This document shows positions 1 to 5,538 of a DNA stretch of 6,023 nucleotides, in pieces. Under the pieces are notes generated by a model that was not told the origin of the DNA, made no database searches, and saw only the letters and a program-made list of their open reading frames with translations. Within the stretch, counting starts at the first letter, position 1. Every line of letters starts with the position of its first letter. The translations under genes were made by a program, and so were the position numbers. Source of the stretch: Bacillota bacterium (lineage in GTDB: Bacteria > Bacillota > Bacilli > Alicyclobacillales > SLC66); assembly GCA_021797415.1 (NCBI GenBank), contig JAJZZT010000089.1, forward strand, positions 1 to 6,023. The letters are read 5' to 3'.

Positions 1-2
1 GA

Positions 3-164
3 GCCGTGAATACGGCGTTTGCGCGGTACGCGCACCGCAAGGCGACGCGCTATTTCCAACGCCTCCACCTCGTTGAACGGTACGGCGAACCGTACGTCAA
101 CGAACGCTTGCAGGATGAACGGCGGCACGGGGCGCAAGCCGAAGCGGCCGCCGGCTATGCGTGA
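3..164 (+). CDS. C-terminal end of an unidentified protein (5' end outside the window)
   Basis: An open frame enters from the left edge and ends at TGA 162-164, giving the last 53 residues of a protein. The other two forward frames are stopped early, and third codon positions here are mostly G or C, as in the neighbouring real genes, which supports coding. The fragment is hydrophilic and charged. Its first part (FARYAHRKATRYFQRLHLVE) looks like a basic amphipathic helix, and it ends in an Ala/Gln/Glu-rich tail. There is no membrane segment. I do not recognise the family from this fragment and assign no function. It converges on speB, with 6 bp between the two stop codons and no U-tract terminator between them. 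The frame could be spurious in GC-rich DNA, but the convergent packing fits a real gene end. Confidence 0.55.
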   Translation, partial: AVNTAFARYAHRKATRYFQRLHLVERYGEPYVNERLQDERRHGAQAEAAAGYA

Positions 165-174
165 CCGCCGTCAC
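161..174. repeat. Small inverted repeat holding both convergent stop codons
   Basis: GTGAC-CGCC-GTCAC is a perfect 5-bp stem with a 4-nt loop. The TGA of the forward partial gene (162-164) lies in the left arm, and the stop of the reverse-strand speB (171-173) lies in the right arm. Neither strand has a T-run after it, so it does not qualify as a standard intrinsic terminator. It may be only a weak hairpin at the junction of two opposing transcripts. Confidence 0.4.
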
Positions 175-1049
175 ACGTAGGACAGCAACGCTTCGCGCAC
201 GAGTTTTGCCGCCACGATCTGCGTCTGCTCGCTCGGGTCCAGCATGGGGGCCACTTCCACAAGATCGAATCCGACCACGCGCAACCCGCGCATGGCGTGC
301 ACGGCCGCCATCAGTTCCCGCGCCGTCACACCCCCGGCCTCCGCGGTTCCTGTTCCGGGCGCGCAGGACGGATCCAGCACGTCAATATCGATCGAAATGT
401 ACACGGGAACGCCGGACAATTCCGGCAGGCAGCGCTCCAGCGGTTCGAGCACATCGAACGGAAAGAACCGCGTGTGGGCGCGGGCGAACTGAAATTCCTC
501 GCGCATGCCTGAGCGGACGCCAAACTGGTACAGTCGGTCCGGCGGCAGAAAGCCGAGGATATTCCGCATCACGGCGGAATGCGACATCGCCTCGCCCTCG
601 TACTGTTCGCGCAGGTCCGTATGCGCATCGAAGTGCAGCACGGCGAGTTCGGGAAAGCGCCTGTGCACCGCCCGCACGGCGCCCAGCGTCGCCAGATGCT
701 CGCCGCCGAGGCCAAACGCAAGTTTGCCGTCATCGAGCCAACTGCCCACATACTCTACGATCAGATCGAGGCTGCGCGCGGGATTGCCGAATGGCAGCGG
801 TATATCGCCCGCGTCGAAAAAGCGGATCTCCTCCAGATGGCGGTCAAGATAGGGACTGTACTCCTCCAATCCGATGGACACCTCGCGAATGCGTCTGGGA
901 CCGAGCCTTGCCCCCGGACGGAACGATGTCGTCCAGTCCATCGGCATCCCGTAGATGACGGCGCGCGCGCGATCATACCCGTCCGTCGCCCCGATGAAAC
1001 GCCCTCCGCCGTAGGACGGATCAAACGCGCTGCGGTGCGGTGCGTCCAT
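171..1049 (-). CDS. speB: Agmatinase (agmatine ureohydrolase)
   Basis: Cytoplasmic Mn-dependent ureohydrolase that splits agmatine into putrescine and urea, in the arginine-decarboxylase route to polyamines. The 292-residue protein is full length for the arginase/agmatinase family and resembles B. subtilis SpeB along its whole length (for example the stretch YGMPMDWT near 33-40). The binuclear metal ligands are all present: H118 in GGEH, D141, H143 and D145 in DAHTD, and D221 and D223 in DIDVLDP. E265 in the DLVEVAP motif corresponds to the substrate-binding Glu of the family. The ATG (1047-1049) is well supported by a near-perfect Shine-Dalgarno, AAGGAGGT on the reverse strand (1057-1064), 7 nt upstream. 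It lies 29 bp downstream of speE on the same strand, so the two are almost certainly co-transcribed. The N-terminus is several residues longer than my memory of the B. subtilis protein. No key residue is missing, and I see no U-tract terminator after the gene. Confidence 0.96.
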   Translation of the reverse strand: MDAPHRSAFDPSYGGGRFIGATDGYDRARAVIYGMPMDWTTSFRPGARLGPRRIREVSIGLEEYSPYLDRHLEEIRFFDAGDIPLPFGNPARSLDLIVEYVGSWLDDGKLAFGLGGEHLATLGAVRAVHRRFPELAVLHFDAHTDLREQYEGEAMSHSAVMRNILGFLPPDRLYQFGVRSGMREEFQFARAHTRFFPFDVLEPLERCLPELSGVPVYISIDIDVLDPSCAPGTGTAEAGGVTARELMAAVHAMRGLRVVGFDLVEVAPMLDPSEQTQIVAAKLVREALLSYV

Positions 1050-1066
1050 CGCCCGGACCTCCTTTT

Positions 1067-1088
1067 GTCATTTCACCGTCATTTCACC
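1067..1088. repeat. 11-bp perfect tandem repeat at the speE-speB junction
   Basis: GTCATTTCACC occurs twice in direct tandem (1067-1077 and 1078-1088). On the coding strand, the copy nearer speE carries its last codons and stop (GTG AAA TGA), while the other copy is in the 29-bp spacer ahead of the speB Shine-Dalgarno. Because the unit is 11 bp, a duplication here leaves the SpeE C-terminus and the speB start intact and only lengthens the spacer. Confidence 0.8.
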
Positions 1089-1921
1089 CGTTTTGTGAGC
1101 AACTCCTGCACAAAGCGGGGCAAAGTGAAGGCGGCGGCATGCAGTTCCGGCGTGTAATACCGCGTCGCCAGTCCCGCAGTGCGCACCGGGTCCGCAATGT
1201 GTGCGGGGTCGTACCGCTTCGATCCGACTGTGAAACTCCACAGCCCGCTCGGATAGGTCGGTATGGACGCCAGGTACAGGCGTGTGATGGGGAAAATGGA
1301 CAAAATGTCCGCATACACCCGGCTGATCAGATCCCCCGTGAGAAACGGCGACTCGGTCTGCGCCACAAACAGGCCGTCCGGCCGCAAAGCCCGCCTGATG
1401 CTTTCATAGAAATCCCGTGCAAACAGGCCGATCGCAGGCCCCACCGGATCCGTCGAATCGACGATGATGACGTCGTACGTGTCCGGATGGTCCCGCACAT
1501 GCGCGATCCCGTCAATCACCCGGACATCGACGCGCGAGTCGGAAAGAGCCGACGCGATCTGCGGCAGGTACTGTTTCGACACTTCGACCACGCGCCCGTC
1601 GATCTCCGCCAGCACCGCCCTTTGCACCGTCGGATGCTTGATCGCCTCGCGTATGACGCCTCCGTCCCCGCCGCCGATCACAAGCACCCGCTCGGGAGCC
1701 GGATGGGCGGACAGCGCGATGTGAGCGATCATCTCGTGATAGACAAATTCATCGCGGTCGGTGGTCATGACGCAACCGTCCAACACCAGCATGCGGCCCC
1801 ATTCGTATGTATCCAGCATGGCCAATTCCTGAAAGTCCGTGGTCTCCGTGTGGAGCGTCCCGCGGATCTGCGCCGTGATGCCGTAATGCTTCGTCTGCTT
1901 CTCGGTATACCAGAGTTCCAT
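1079..1921 (-). CDS. speE: Spermidine synthase (putrescine aminopropyltransferase)
   Basis: Cytoplasmic enzyme that moves the aminopropyl group of decarboxylated S-adenosylmethionine to putrescine, giving spermidine and methylthioadenosine. The 280-residue protein has the usual bacterial length and closely resembles B. subtilis SpeE. A short N-terminal beta region ([15 protein letters not shown]) precedes a Rossmann-type domain. Visible motifs are DEFVYHEM (57-64), the nucleotide-binding loop GGGDGG (83-88), the acidic E106/D108 in AEID, and the gatekeeping/catalytic DSTDPVGPA (155-163, with D155 and D158). YPSGLWSF (223-230) is also conserved. The ATG at 1919-1921 has only a weak Shine-Dalgarno (GAGG, about 10 nt upstream), but it matches the conserved MELWYTEKQ start. 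It is the first gene of an operon with speB, whose product supplies its putrescine substrate. A decarboxylated-SAM source (speD) is not in the window. It is divergent from the PBP gene. Confidence 0.97.
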   Translation of the reverse strand: MELWYTEKQTKHYGITAQIRGTLHTETTDFQELAMLDTYEWGRMLVLDGCVMTTDRDEFVYHEMIAHIALSAHPAPERVLVIGGGDGGVIREAIKHPTVQRAVLAEIDGRVVEVSKQYLPQIASALSDSRVDVRVIDGIAHVRDHPDTYDVIIVDSTDPVGPAIGLFARDFYESIRRALRPDGLFVAQTESPFLTGDLISRVYADILSIFPITRLYLASIPTYPSGLWSFTVGSKRYDPAHIADPVRTAGLATRYYTPELHAAAFTLPRFVQELLTKRVK

Positions 1922-1970
1922 CGCAACGCCGCCTCACACAGGATGAACAGGCCATCTTTTTGCACAGGGT

Positions 1971-1979
1971 AGTATATCA
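1971..1979 (-). promoter_or_regulatory. Extended -10 promoter candidate for speE-speB
   Basis: The reverse strand reads TGATATACT, an extended -10 (TGn) followed by TATACT, which matches 5 of 6 bases of the SigA consensus. No good -35 hexamer is found 16-18 bp upstream, as is common for extended -10 promoters. Transcription would start near 1964, leaving a leader of about 43 nt before the speE ATG. The region upstream of this -10 overlaps the SigF-like promoter proposed on the other strand, so the two may compete. No direct evidence of activity. Confidence 0.5.
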
Positions 1980-1980
1980 C

Positions 1981-2010
1981 GTTTGTCGCACGGCACGCAG
2001 GGAGATACTG
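1981..2010 (+). promoter_or_regulatory. SigF-like (forespore) promoter candidate for pbpG
   Basis: GTTTG (1981-1985), exactly 15 bp of spacer, then GGAGATACTG (2001-2010). Compared with the B. subtilis SigF consensus as I recall it (about GYWTA, N15, GGNRANANTW), the -35 matches 4 of 5 positions and the -10 fails only at its last base. A start near 2016-2018 would give a leader of about 24 nt carrying the GGAGGTG ribosome site and would exclude the upstream in-frame TTG at 2014. B. subtilis pbpG is known as a SigF-dependent forespore gene, which raises the prior. A weak SigA-type reading also exists (TTTGTC at 1982-1987, 16 bp, GATACT at 2004-2009). Confidence 0.45.
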
Positions 2011-2028
2011 TGATTGCCGTCTGGGAAC

Positions 2029-2035
2029 GGAGGTG
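2029..2035 (+). promoter_or_regulatory. Ribosome binding site that sets the pbpG start at TTG 2041
   Basis: GGAGGTG ends 5 nt before TTG 2041-2043 (7 nt from the GGAGG core), which is strong pairing with the 16S 3' end. The longer in-frame reading from TTG 2014 has only a weaker GGGAGA ahead of it and would place this strong site inside the coding sequence. Confidence 0.75.
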
Positions 2036-2040
2036 CGCCC

Positions 2041-4128
2041 TTGCCAAAACATCTCGGATTCCATGGCTTTTCCCGGCAGGCCGAATCGAAGCGGCGCAAC
2101 CCCGTCATGCTTGCAGCCGCGCTGTCGTGGAGCAATACGGCAGCTTTTGCCCGGCGCCATCCCGCCGTCATGAGCGCCTGTTGTGCGGCAGTCGCCGGAT
2201 TGGCCGGCCTGGCGCTGTACATCCGCCTCGCCCCTCTGCCGGCAGGCGCGCTGCTCAACCCTTCGCGCGTCGCCGCGGCAGGCGGTTCGATTCTTGGCGA
2301 CCTGGTTGCGCCCGGCGTCACCCGCACCGAGGTGCCGCTGATCCAGATCCCCCTCTGGCTGCAAAAAGCGACGCTCGCCGTCGAGGACAACTCCTTCTAT
2401 GAGCACCGCGGGCTGAATGCGCGCGGCATCGCCCGCGCGCTATTGGCCGATCTGGCGGCCGGGCGCGTGGTGCAGGGCGGCTCGACCATCACACAACAAC
2501 TCGCCAAAAATCTCTTTCTGACCAACGACCGGACACTGTGGCGCAAAGCACGCGAAGTGTTGTACGCGCTCATGCTTGAGGCGCATCTGAGCAAACCGCA
2601 GATTCTGGCGGACTACCTGAATGTGATCTATTACGGCGACGGAGCCGTGGGCGCGGGCACAGCCGCAGAATACTACTTCGGAAAGCCCGTCGGCATGCTC
2701 AACCTGGCGGAATCGGCGCTTCTGGCCGGTCTGCCCAAGGGCCCGAGTCTGTACTCGCCGATCGCGCATCCCGCCGCGGCAAAGGTCCGCCAACATGAAG
2801 TCCTGCAAGCCATGGTTCATGCGGGCAGCCTGTCGCCCGCAGCCGCCCGCGCCGCTTTTGCCCAGCCGTTGCACTTTGTCCACAGGAGGGCTCCGGATAC
2901 GATTGCGCCATACTTTATGAATGCTGTCTCGCAGGAGGCTCAAGCACGGTTTGACATGAGTCAGACCAATCTCTACCGAAGCGGCATGTTGCTGCATACG
3001 ACGCTCGACCCCCGCCTGCAGCAGGCGCTGAACCAGTCAATCGCCCACGCTGTGGCGGATCACCCGGGACTCCAGGCAGCCGGTGTGGCCATGGATGTTC
3101 ACACCGGGGACATCCTGGCGTACAGCGGCGGCCGCGATTACCGGACGAGCCCGTTTGACCGCGTGCGCGGCCGCCGACAGCCAGGCTCGACCTTCAAGCC
3201 ATTCGTATACGCAGCCGCGCTTGACAGAGGGGCAACGGCGGCCATGCACATGCGCAGCGAACCGCGCCTGTTCGTGTACGACCGCACCCACCTCTACCGC
3301 GTGCACAATTTTGCCGACGACTATGCATACGCGGACATCGACATGAAACAGGCGCTGGCCCGCTCGGACAACGTGTTTGCGGTCGCGACCAACCTGCGGG
3401 TCCACCCGTGGCGCGTCATGCAAGAAGCGAAGATGTTCGGCCTGCCGGACAACATGAAGCCCTATCCCTCGCTGGCCCTCGGCGTGTTCCCTGTGTCGCC
3501 GCTTGAACTCGCGCGGGCCTACGCCGTGTTCGCAAACGGCGGCTATCTCGTCACGCCGCGCTTCATCGCGGACATCCGCAACGCGGCCGGACAGGTCGTG
3601 AAACAGTCCGCGCCGCTCGTTCTGCGCGTCGCGCAAGCGAATACCTGCTACATCCTGACGGATATGATGCAAAGTGTCATGAAGGCCGGCGGGACAGGAT
3701 ACCGCGTGGCTCACCTGATCCCCGGACCTGTCGCCGCCAAGACCGGCACGACCGATTCGGACGCCTGGATGGCGGGCTACACACCGGATACCGTCTGCGC
3801 CGTGTGGGTGGGGTACGACGACATGCGGCCGCTCAGTTCGGTGGAGGCGCATCTCGCCGCCCCTATTTTCGCGTCGGTGATGCGCGCCGCCTGGCTCGCC
3901 CATCCGCAGGGTGCGTTCACCCGTCCGGGCGATATCACGGAACTTTCCATCGATCCGGAAACAGGCCAGTGCGCCACATCGGCATGCCCGGCCCGCGAAA
4001 TGAACGCGTTTGTCAACGGGACGGAGCCCACTGTCGCGTGTCTCGCCCATCCGGCGCCGGACACATCGCTCGCCGCGCGCGCTTCCGGCGTTTTGCGCGC
4101 CTTTTTTTCGTGGATCCGCGGACGGTAA
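2041..4128 (+). CDS. pbpG: Class A penicillin-binding protein (transglycosylase/transpeptidase), PbpG type
   Basis: Bifunctional, membrane-anchored peptidoglycan synthase that polymerises lipid II and cross-links the stem peptides outside the membrane. From TTG 2041 it is 695 residues, close to B. subtilis PbpG (about 690). A basic cytoplasmic N-terminus is followed by one membrane segment (about 43-62). The GT51 domain (about 95-265) has EDNSFYEH with catalytic E115, GGSTITQQLAKN (146-157), RKxxE with E172, and KxxILxxYLN (185-194). The transpeptidase domain (about 340-620) has SxxK at S383-K386 (STFK), SDN at 442-444 and KTGT at 567-570. All catalytic residues are present. The tail (about 630-670) has the Cys-containing CPAxExxFxxGTEP-type stretch common in class A PBPs, with Cys at 644, 649 and 667. 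Its place divergent from speE-speB supports pbpG (PBP2d) over ponA or pbpF, though orthology is inferred. In B. subtilis, PbpG acts with PbpF in forespore wall synthesis. Confidence 0.93.
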   Translation: MPKHLGFHGFSRQAESKRRNPVMLAAALSWSNTAAFARRHPAVMSACCAAVAGLAGLALYIRLAPLPAGALLNPSRVAAAGGSILGDLVAPGVTRTEVPLIQIPLWLQKATLAVEDNSFYEHRGLNARGIARALLADLAAGRVVQGGSTITQQLAKNLFLTNDRTLWRKAREVLYALMLEAHLSKPQILADYLNVIYYGDGAVGAGTAAEYYFGKPVGMLNLAESALLAGLPKGPSLYSPIAHPAAAKVRQHEVLQAMVHAGSLSPAAARAAFAQPLHFVHRRAPDTIAPYFMNAVSQEAQARFDMSQTNLYRSGMLLHTTLDPRLQQALNQSIAHAVADHPGLQAAGVAMDVHTGDILAYSGGRDYRTSPFDRVRGRRQPGSTFKPFVYAAALDRGATAAMHMRSEPRLFVYDRTHLYRVHNFADDYAYADIDMKQALARSDNVFAVATNLRVHPWRVMQEAKMFGLPDNMKPYPSLALGVFPVSPLELARAYAVFANGGYLVTPRFIADIRNAAGQVVKQSAPLVLRVAQANTCYILTDMMQSVMKAGGTGYRVAHLIPGPVAAKTGTTDSDAWMAGYTPDTVCAVWVGYDDMRPLSSVEAHLAAPIFASVMRAAWLAHPQGAFTRPGDITELSIDPETGQCATSACPAREMNAFVNGTEPTVACLAHPAPDTSLAARASGVLRAFFSWIRGR
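4077..4108 (+). terminator. Terminator-like hairpin plus T7 inside the 3' end of pbpG
   Basis: GCGCGC (4077-4082), a 12-nt loop, GCGCGC (4095-4100), one C, then seven T (4102-4108). An alternative stem, GGCG (4087-4090) with CGCC (4098-4101), abuts the T-run directly. The shape fits an intrinsic terminator, but it lies before the pbpG stop at 4126-4128, so full termination here would leave an mRNA with no stop codon. It may be chance in GC-rich DNA, or an inefficient terminator. Confidence 0.3.
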
Positions 4129-4143
4129 CAGGTTGCAGGCGCA

Positions 4144-4154
4144 TGTGCTACAAT
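4144..4154 (+). promoter_or_regulatory. Extended -10 promoter candidate for aspB
   Basis: TGTGCTACAAT fits the TRTGn extension used by Gram-positive SigA promoters, followed by TACAAT, which matches 5 of 6 bases of TATAAT. No convincing -35 lies 17 bp upstream (4126-4131, overlapping the pbpG stop). Transcription would begin near 4161, leaving about 26 nt before the ATG at 4188 and including the GGTGGGAG ribosome site (4175-4182). It would let aspB be expressed separately from pbpG. Confidence 0.55.
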
Positions 4155-4187
4155 GTAGGCAAATTGCAAAGAGTGGTGGGAGAGTGC

Positions 4188-5390
4188 ATGGCTTATCCAT
4201 TGTCACAGCGCATCAGAAGCATCGCACCGTCGCCGACCCTGACGATCGACAGCAAGACAAAGGCGCTCATCGCGGCAGGCATGGACATCGTGAACCTGAC
4301 GGCCGGAGAACCGGATTTCCCCACCCCGATGAAGGCTTCACTGGCCGGCATCGCCGCGATCGTCGAGAATTTCACCAAATACACCCCCGCGGCGGGCATC
4401 CCGGCGCTGCGCATGGGAATCGCCGAAAAACTCCAGCAGGAGAACGGACTCTCCTACGATCCGGAAGAAATCATCGTCTCCTCCGGGGCGAAGCATTCGC
4501 TCTATAATGTTTTCATGGCCATCCTCGATCCGGGTGACGAAGTGGTCCTGCCTTCACCGTATTGGGTGAGCTACCCGGAACAGATCCGGTTGTGCGGCGC
4601 GACTCCCGTGATTGTCAAAACGGATGAGGCGTCCGGATTCAAGATGACGCCGCAACAGCTCCGGGACGCGCTGACCGGCCGGACCAAGGCGGTGCTGATC
4701 AACTCCCCCGGAAATCCCACGGGCGCAATGTACACTCAGGAGGAGATTGAGGCGCTCGCCGATGTGCTCGAACAACACGACGCGTATGTCGTGAGCGATG
4801 AAATCTACGAGCAATTGACATACGACCTGTCCCACTACAGCATCGCCAGACACAGCAGGGCCATGCGCGATCGCACGTTTGTCGTGAACGGCTTTTCAAA
4901 AACACACGCCATGACCGGCTGGCGCGTCGGCTACGTCGCCGCGCCCAAGCCTTTGGTGGACGCCATGTCCAGTTTCCAGTCCCACGCGACCGCGCATCCG
5001 TCCAATATATCGCAACGCGCCGCACTCGGCGCCCTTGGGACATTCACGCGCGACACCGTCGAGGAGTTCCGCCGCAGGCGCGACTTTGTCGTGGAACGGC
5101 TGGGCGTTCTTCCCGGCATCCGCAACACCGTGCCGCAGGGGGCCTTCTACGTGTTCCCAAACGCCGCCGGACTCGTGGGACGCACCTATCGCAAGAGCGG
5201 CGGCGAGACGACGGTAATTGGCAGCGTCGGACAACTGTGCGAACTGCTTCTGACCGACGCCCGCATCTCCGTCGTGCCCGGCGACGGATTCGGCGCGCCG
5301 GACAACTTCCGCATCTCGTACGCGACATCCATGGCGCAACTGGAGAAAGCAATGGACCGCCTCGCGGCGTTCACGGCGCTTATCGAGTAA
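4188..5390 (+). CDS. aspB: Aspartate aminotransferase, PLP-dependent, class I (AspB/subgroup Ib)
   Basis: Cytoplasmic enzyme for reversible transfer of the amino group between aspartate and 2-oxoglutarate, linking oxaloacetate to amino-acid synthesis. The 400 residues match the normal length of the Bacillus/Thermus type. Fold-type I landmarks are TAGEPDF (38-44), KYTPAAG (64-70), SSGAKHS (98-104), SPYW (123-126, aromatic stacking on PLP), SPGNPTG with N176, SDEIY with D204 and Y207, SKTH with the Schiff-base lysine K238, GWRVGY with R246, and the substrate-carboxylate arginine R375 in FRIS. K102 is at the place of the Lys that recognises the distal carboxylate in Thermus-type enzymes (inference). 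The open frame extends about 380 nt further upstream inside pbpG, but the ATG at 4188 has a ribosome site (GGTGGGAG) and gives the conserved start (LSQRIRSIAPSPT). Some family members also act on other amino acids or prephenate, which cannot be judged here. asnS, often next to aspB in Bacillus, does not follow. Confidence 0.95.
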   Translation: MAYPLSQRIRSIAPSPTLTIDSKTKALIAAGMDIVNLTAGEPDFPTPMKASLAGIAAIVENFTKYTPAAGIPALRMGIAEKLQQENGLSYDPEEIIVSSGAKHSLYNVFMAILDPGDEVVLPSPYWVSYPEQIRLCGATPVIVKTDEASGFKMTPQQLRDALTGRTKAVLINSPGNPTGAMYTQEEIEALADVLEQHDAYVVSDEIYEQLTYDLSHYSIARHSRAMRDRTFVVNGFSKTHAMTGWRVGYVAAPKPLVDAMSSFQSHATAHPSNISQRAALGALGTFTRDTVEEFRRRRDFVVERLGVLPGIRNTVPQGAFYVFPNAAGLVGRTYRKSGGETTVIGSVGQLCELLLTDARISVVPGDGFGAPDNFRISYATSMAQLEKAMDRLAAFTALIE

Positions 5391-5449
5391 AATCGCGCAT
5401 TGCGGCCTTCTTCCTCCGGCCATAAGGGAAACACACGATCGCCGCCACC

Positions 5450-5462
5450 TTGACATATAGTG
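5450..5462 (+). promoter_or_regulatory. Promoter-like signals upstream of the terminal gene
   Basis: Two readings overlap. TTGACA (5450-5455) is a perfect SigA -35, but the hexamer 17 bp downstream (TCATGC, 5473-5478) is a poor -10. Alternatively CATATAGTG (5454-5462) fits the CATANNNTR -10 of mother-cell sporulation sigma factors, with an AC 17 bp upstream (5435-5436) in the place of the short SigK -35. That reading would start transcription near 5469, at the base of the inverted repeat. Both carry little information, so the site is tentative. Confidence 0.3.
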
Positions 5463-5467
5463 AGGCA

Positions 5468-5503
5468 GGCGGTCATGCGCCCGTCAGGCTGCACATGACC
5501 GCC
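5468..5503. repeat. Perfect 10-bp inverted repeat (GGCGGTCATG / CATGACCGCC)
   Basis: The left arm (5468-5477) and right arm (5494-5503) are exact reverse complements separated by 16 bp. Within the loop, GCC (5479-5481) can also pair with GGC (5487-5489), extending the structure. There is no T-run on either side, so it is not a standard terminator for aspB. It sits between the promoter-like signals and the ribosome site of the next gene, which suits an operator for a dimeric regulator or a hairpin in the mRNA leader. Confidence 0.7.
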
Positions 5504-5525
5504 GGCACTCACGCCCTTCTCACAT

Positions 5526-5534
5526 GGTGGTGAT
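5526..5534 (+). promoter_or_regulatory. Ribosome binding site that sets the start of the terminal gene
   Basis: GGTGGTGAT differs at one base from GGAGGTGAT, the extended complement of the 16S 3' end. It favours TTG 5539 (8 nt after the core) or TTG 5536 (5 nt). The in-frame ATG at 5524 overlaps this site and has no Shine-Dalgarno of its own. Confidence 0.6.
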
Positions 5535-5538
5535 TTTG

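Noticed and set aside
121..152. GGCGGC/GCCGCC pairing near the end of the first gene
   Set aside because: Six GC pairs across a 20-nt gap are easily found by chance in DNA of this composition, and no T-run follows on either strand.
161..958. Forward open frame of 265 codons opposite speB
   Set aside because: Antisense shadow. It starts inside the junction palindrome and has an Arg/Pro/Ser-rich composition with no domain.
1040..1972. Forward open frame of 310 codons opposite speE
   Set aside because: Antisense shadow of a clearly conserved enzyme. Composition is Arg/His/Pro-rich, with no motif and no clear ribosome site.
2014..2040. Upstream TTG start for pbpG, adding nine residues
   Set aside because: Weaker Shine-Dalgarno than at 2041, it would place a strong GGAGGTG inside the gene, and it precedes the start point expected from the SigF-like promoter.
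3804..4187. N-terminal extension of aspB overlapping pbpG
   Set aside because: The frame is open by chance. The ATG at 4188 has a ribosome site and a promoter, and gives the family's normal N-terminus and length.
3037..4206. Long reverse-strand open frame (389 codons) opposite the pbpG transpeptidase region
   Set aside because: It lies opposite a gene with all catalytic motifs intact. Its translation is rich in Arg, His and Gly with no recognisable domain, as expected of an antisense frame in GC-rich coding DNA.
5404..5421. GGCC...GGCC hairpin after aspB as a terminator
   Set aside because: Only a 4-bp stem with no T-run following, so it is too weak to call.
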